A stretch of DNA of 64,000 bases from Aphis gossypii (lineage: Eukaryota > Arthropoda > Insecta > Hemiptera > Aphididae), in assembly GCF_020184175.1 (NCBI RefSeq), contig NC_065530.1, positions 72,083,260-72,147,259 on the forward strand. The letters are read 5' to 3'. The position numbers and the translations under genes are program-made. Shown piece by piece: positions 63,626 through 64,000 of this stretch (positions are counted from its first letter, which is position 1; each line of letters opens with the position of its first letter). The notes below the pieces were generated by a model. That model searched no databases. It was not told where the DNA came from and saw only the letters and a program-made list of their open reading frames with translations.

Positions 63626-64000
63626 CATTTTTTTACATCATTGGTCAAATAAGTCCTTGTTATTATGTTAACCACACTTACTACCAATATTTAAAAAACA
63701 TAATATTAGAAAAAAAAATGAAATAAATGTATACATAATAATGTAAAAATAGTTGTTTTTTTTTGGATGATCATAAAGATAGACTAATAAAATAGAATTT
63801 TATAATTTTTTTATTTTTGAAAAAAAGTACTTTTAAATGAATCACCCTTTAGCAAGGTGCTTGCCAATGCAACAGTAAAAAAGCTGTACCTACATAATAT
63901 TAATGTTTATTTTTTGCGTAAGCATTTATTCTTTTGAATTTATTATAAATTGTTTTCAACATCCTTTATCAGTGCGGTGTAAATGTAAATATTTACCTCA

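Larger units (their letters stand above)
63312..63849 (+). mobile_element. Internally deleted mariner-type transposon
   Basis: A 538-bp element with TA on both sides (63310-63311 and 63850-63851). The left end is ACAGGTGATTCATTAAAAGG; the right end, reverse-complemented, is AAGGGTGATTCATTTAAAAG. Inverted similarity extends about 30 bp, to a GTACTWTTTT stretch. Inside are two transposase fragments, so it is a deletion derivative and could move only with a transposase supplied in trans. Its end motif resembles that of the MITE at 41059-41702. Confidence 0.75.

Overview
The window reads as AT-rich nuclear DNA of an insect. I infer a sap-feeding hemipteran, most likely an aphid, from the base composition, the style of the dispersed repeats and the mix of transposon remnants. 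No single marker proves this. Only one host gene can be supported. Most of the window is non-coding DNA carrying transposable elements.

Layout. 1-8 kb: AT-rich sequence with one short non-autonomous hAT-type element (2820-3196) flanked by a perfect 8-bp target duplication. About 8.0-8.85 kb: a CpG-rich patch with a TATA-like box, an initiator-like motif and a good splice donor; it may be a promoter with a non-coding first exon. 17.63-18.59 kb: a second GC-rich island holding the first coding exon of a KCNQ/KvLQT voltage-gated potassium channel (+ strand). The exon has a 19-residue glutamine run and a glycine run, and it ends at GTAAGT just before transmembrane segment S1, in phase 2. Three short upstream ORFs precede it. 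From 18,587 to the window end I read the sequence as KCNQ intron 1, because I could not find exon 2.

The presumed intron holds a pogo/Tigger-like MITE (18732-19187), two related direct-repeat copies (about 37.85-38.76 kb), a TA-flanked MITE with long inverted ends (41059-41702), a diverged relative of that MITE (from 54404), and an internally deleted mariner-type transposon (63312-63849).

The largest feature is a complete, recent Ty3/gypsy-type LTR retrotransposon at 44390-52307 (7,918 bp; LTRs 1,335 bp each, nearly identical; 4-bp AGGT target duplication). It encodes Gag, protease, reverse transcriptase, RNase H and integrase. An extra, undisturbed 193-codon ORF of unknown function lies in the place where env would be. 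The gag-pol reading frame is broken at six places between 46,690 and 49,045, and every break has the sign of a single-base loss. The integrase ORF and the third ORF are open. For an element with near-identical LTRs this pattern is odd; it suggests either homopolymer errors in the assembly or a defective copy mobilised in trans.
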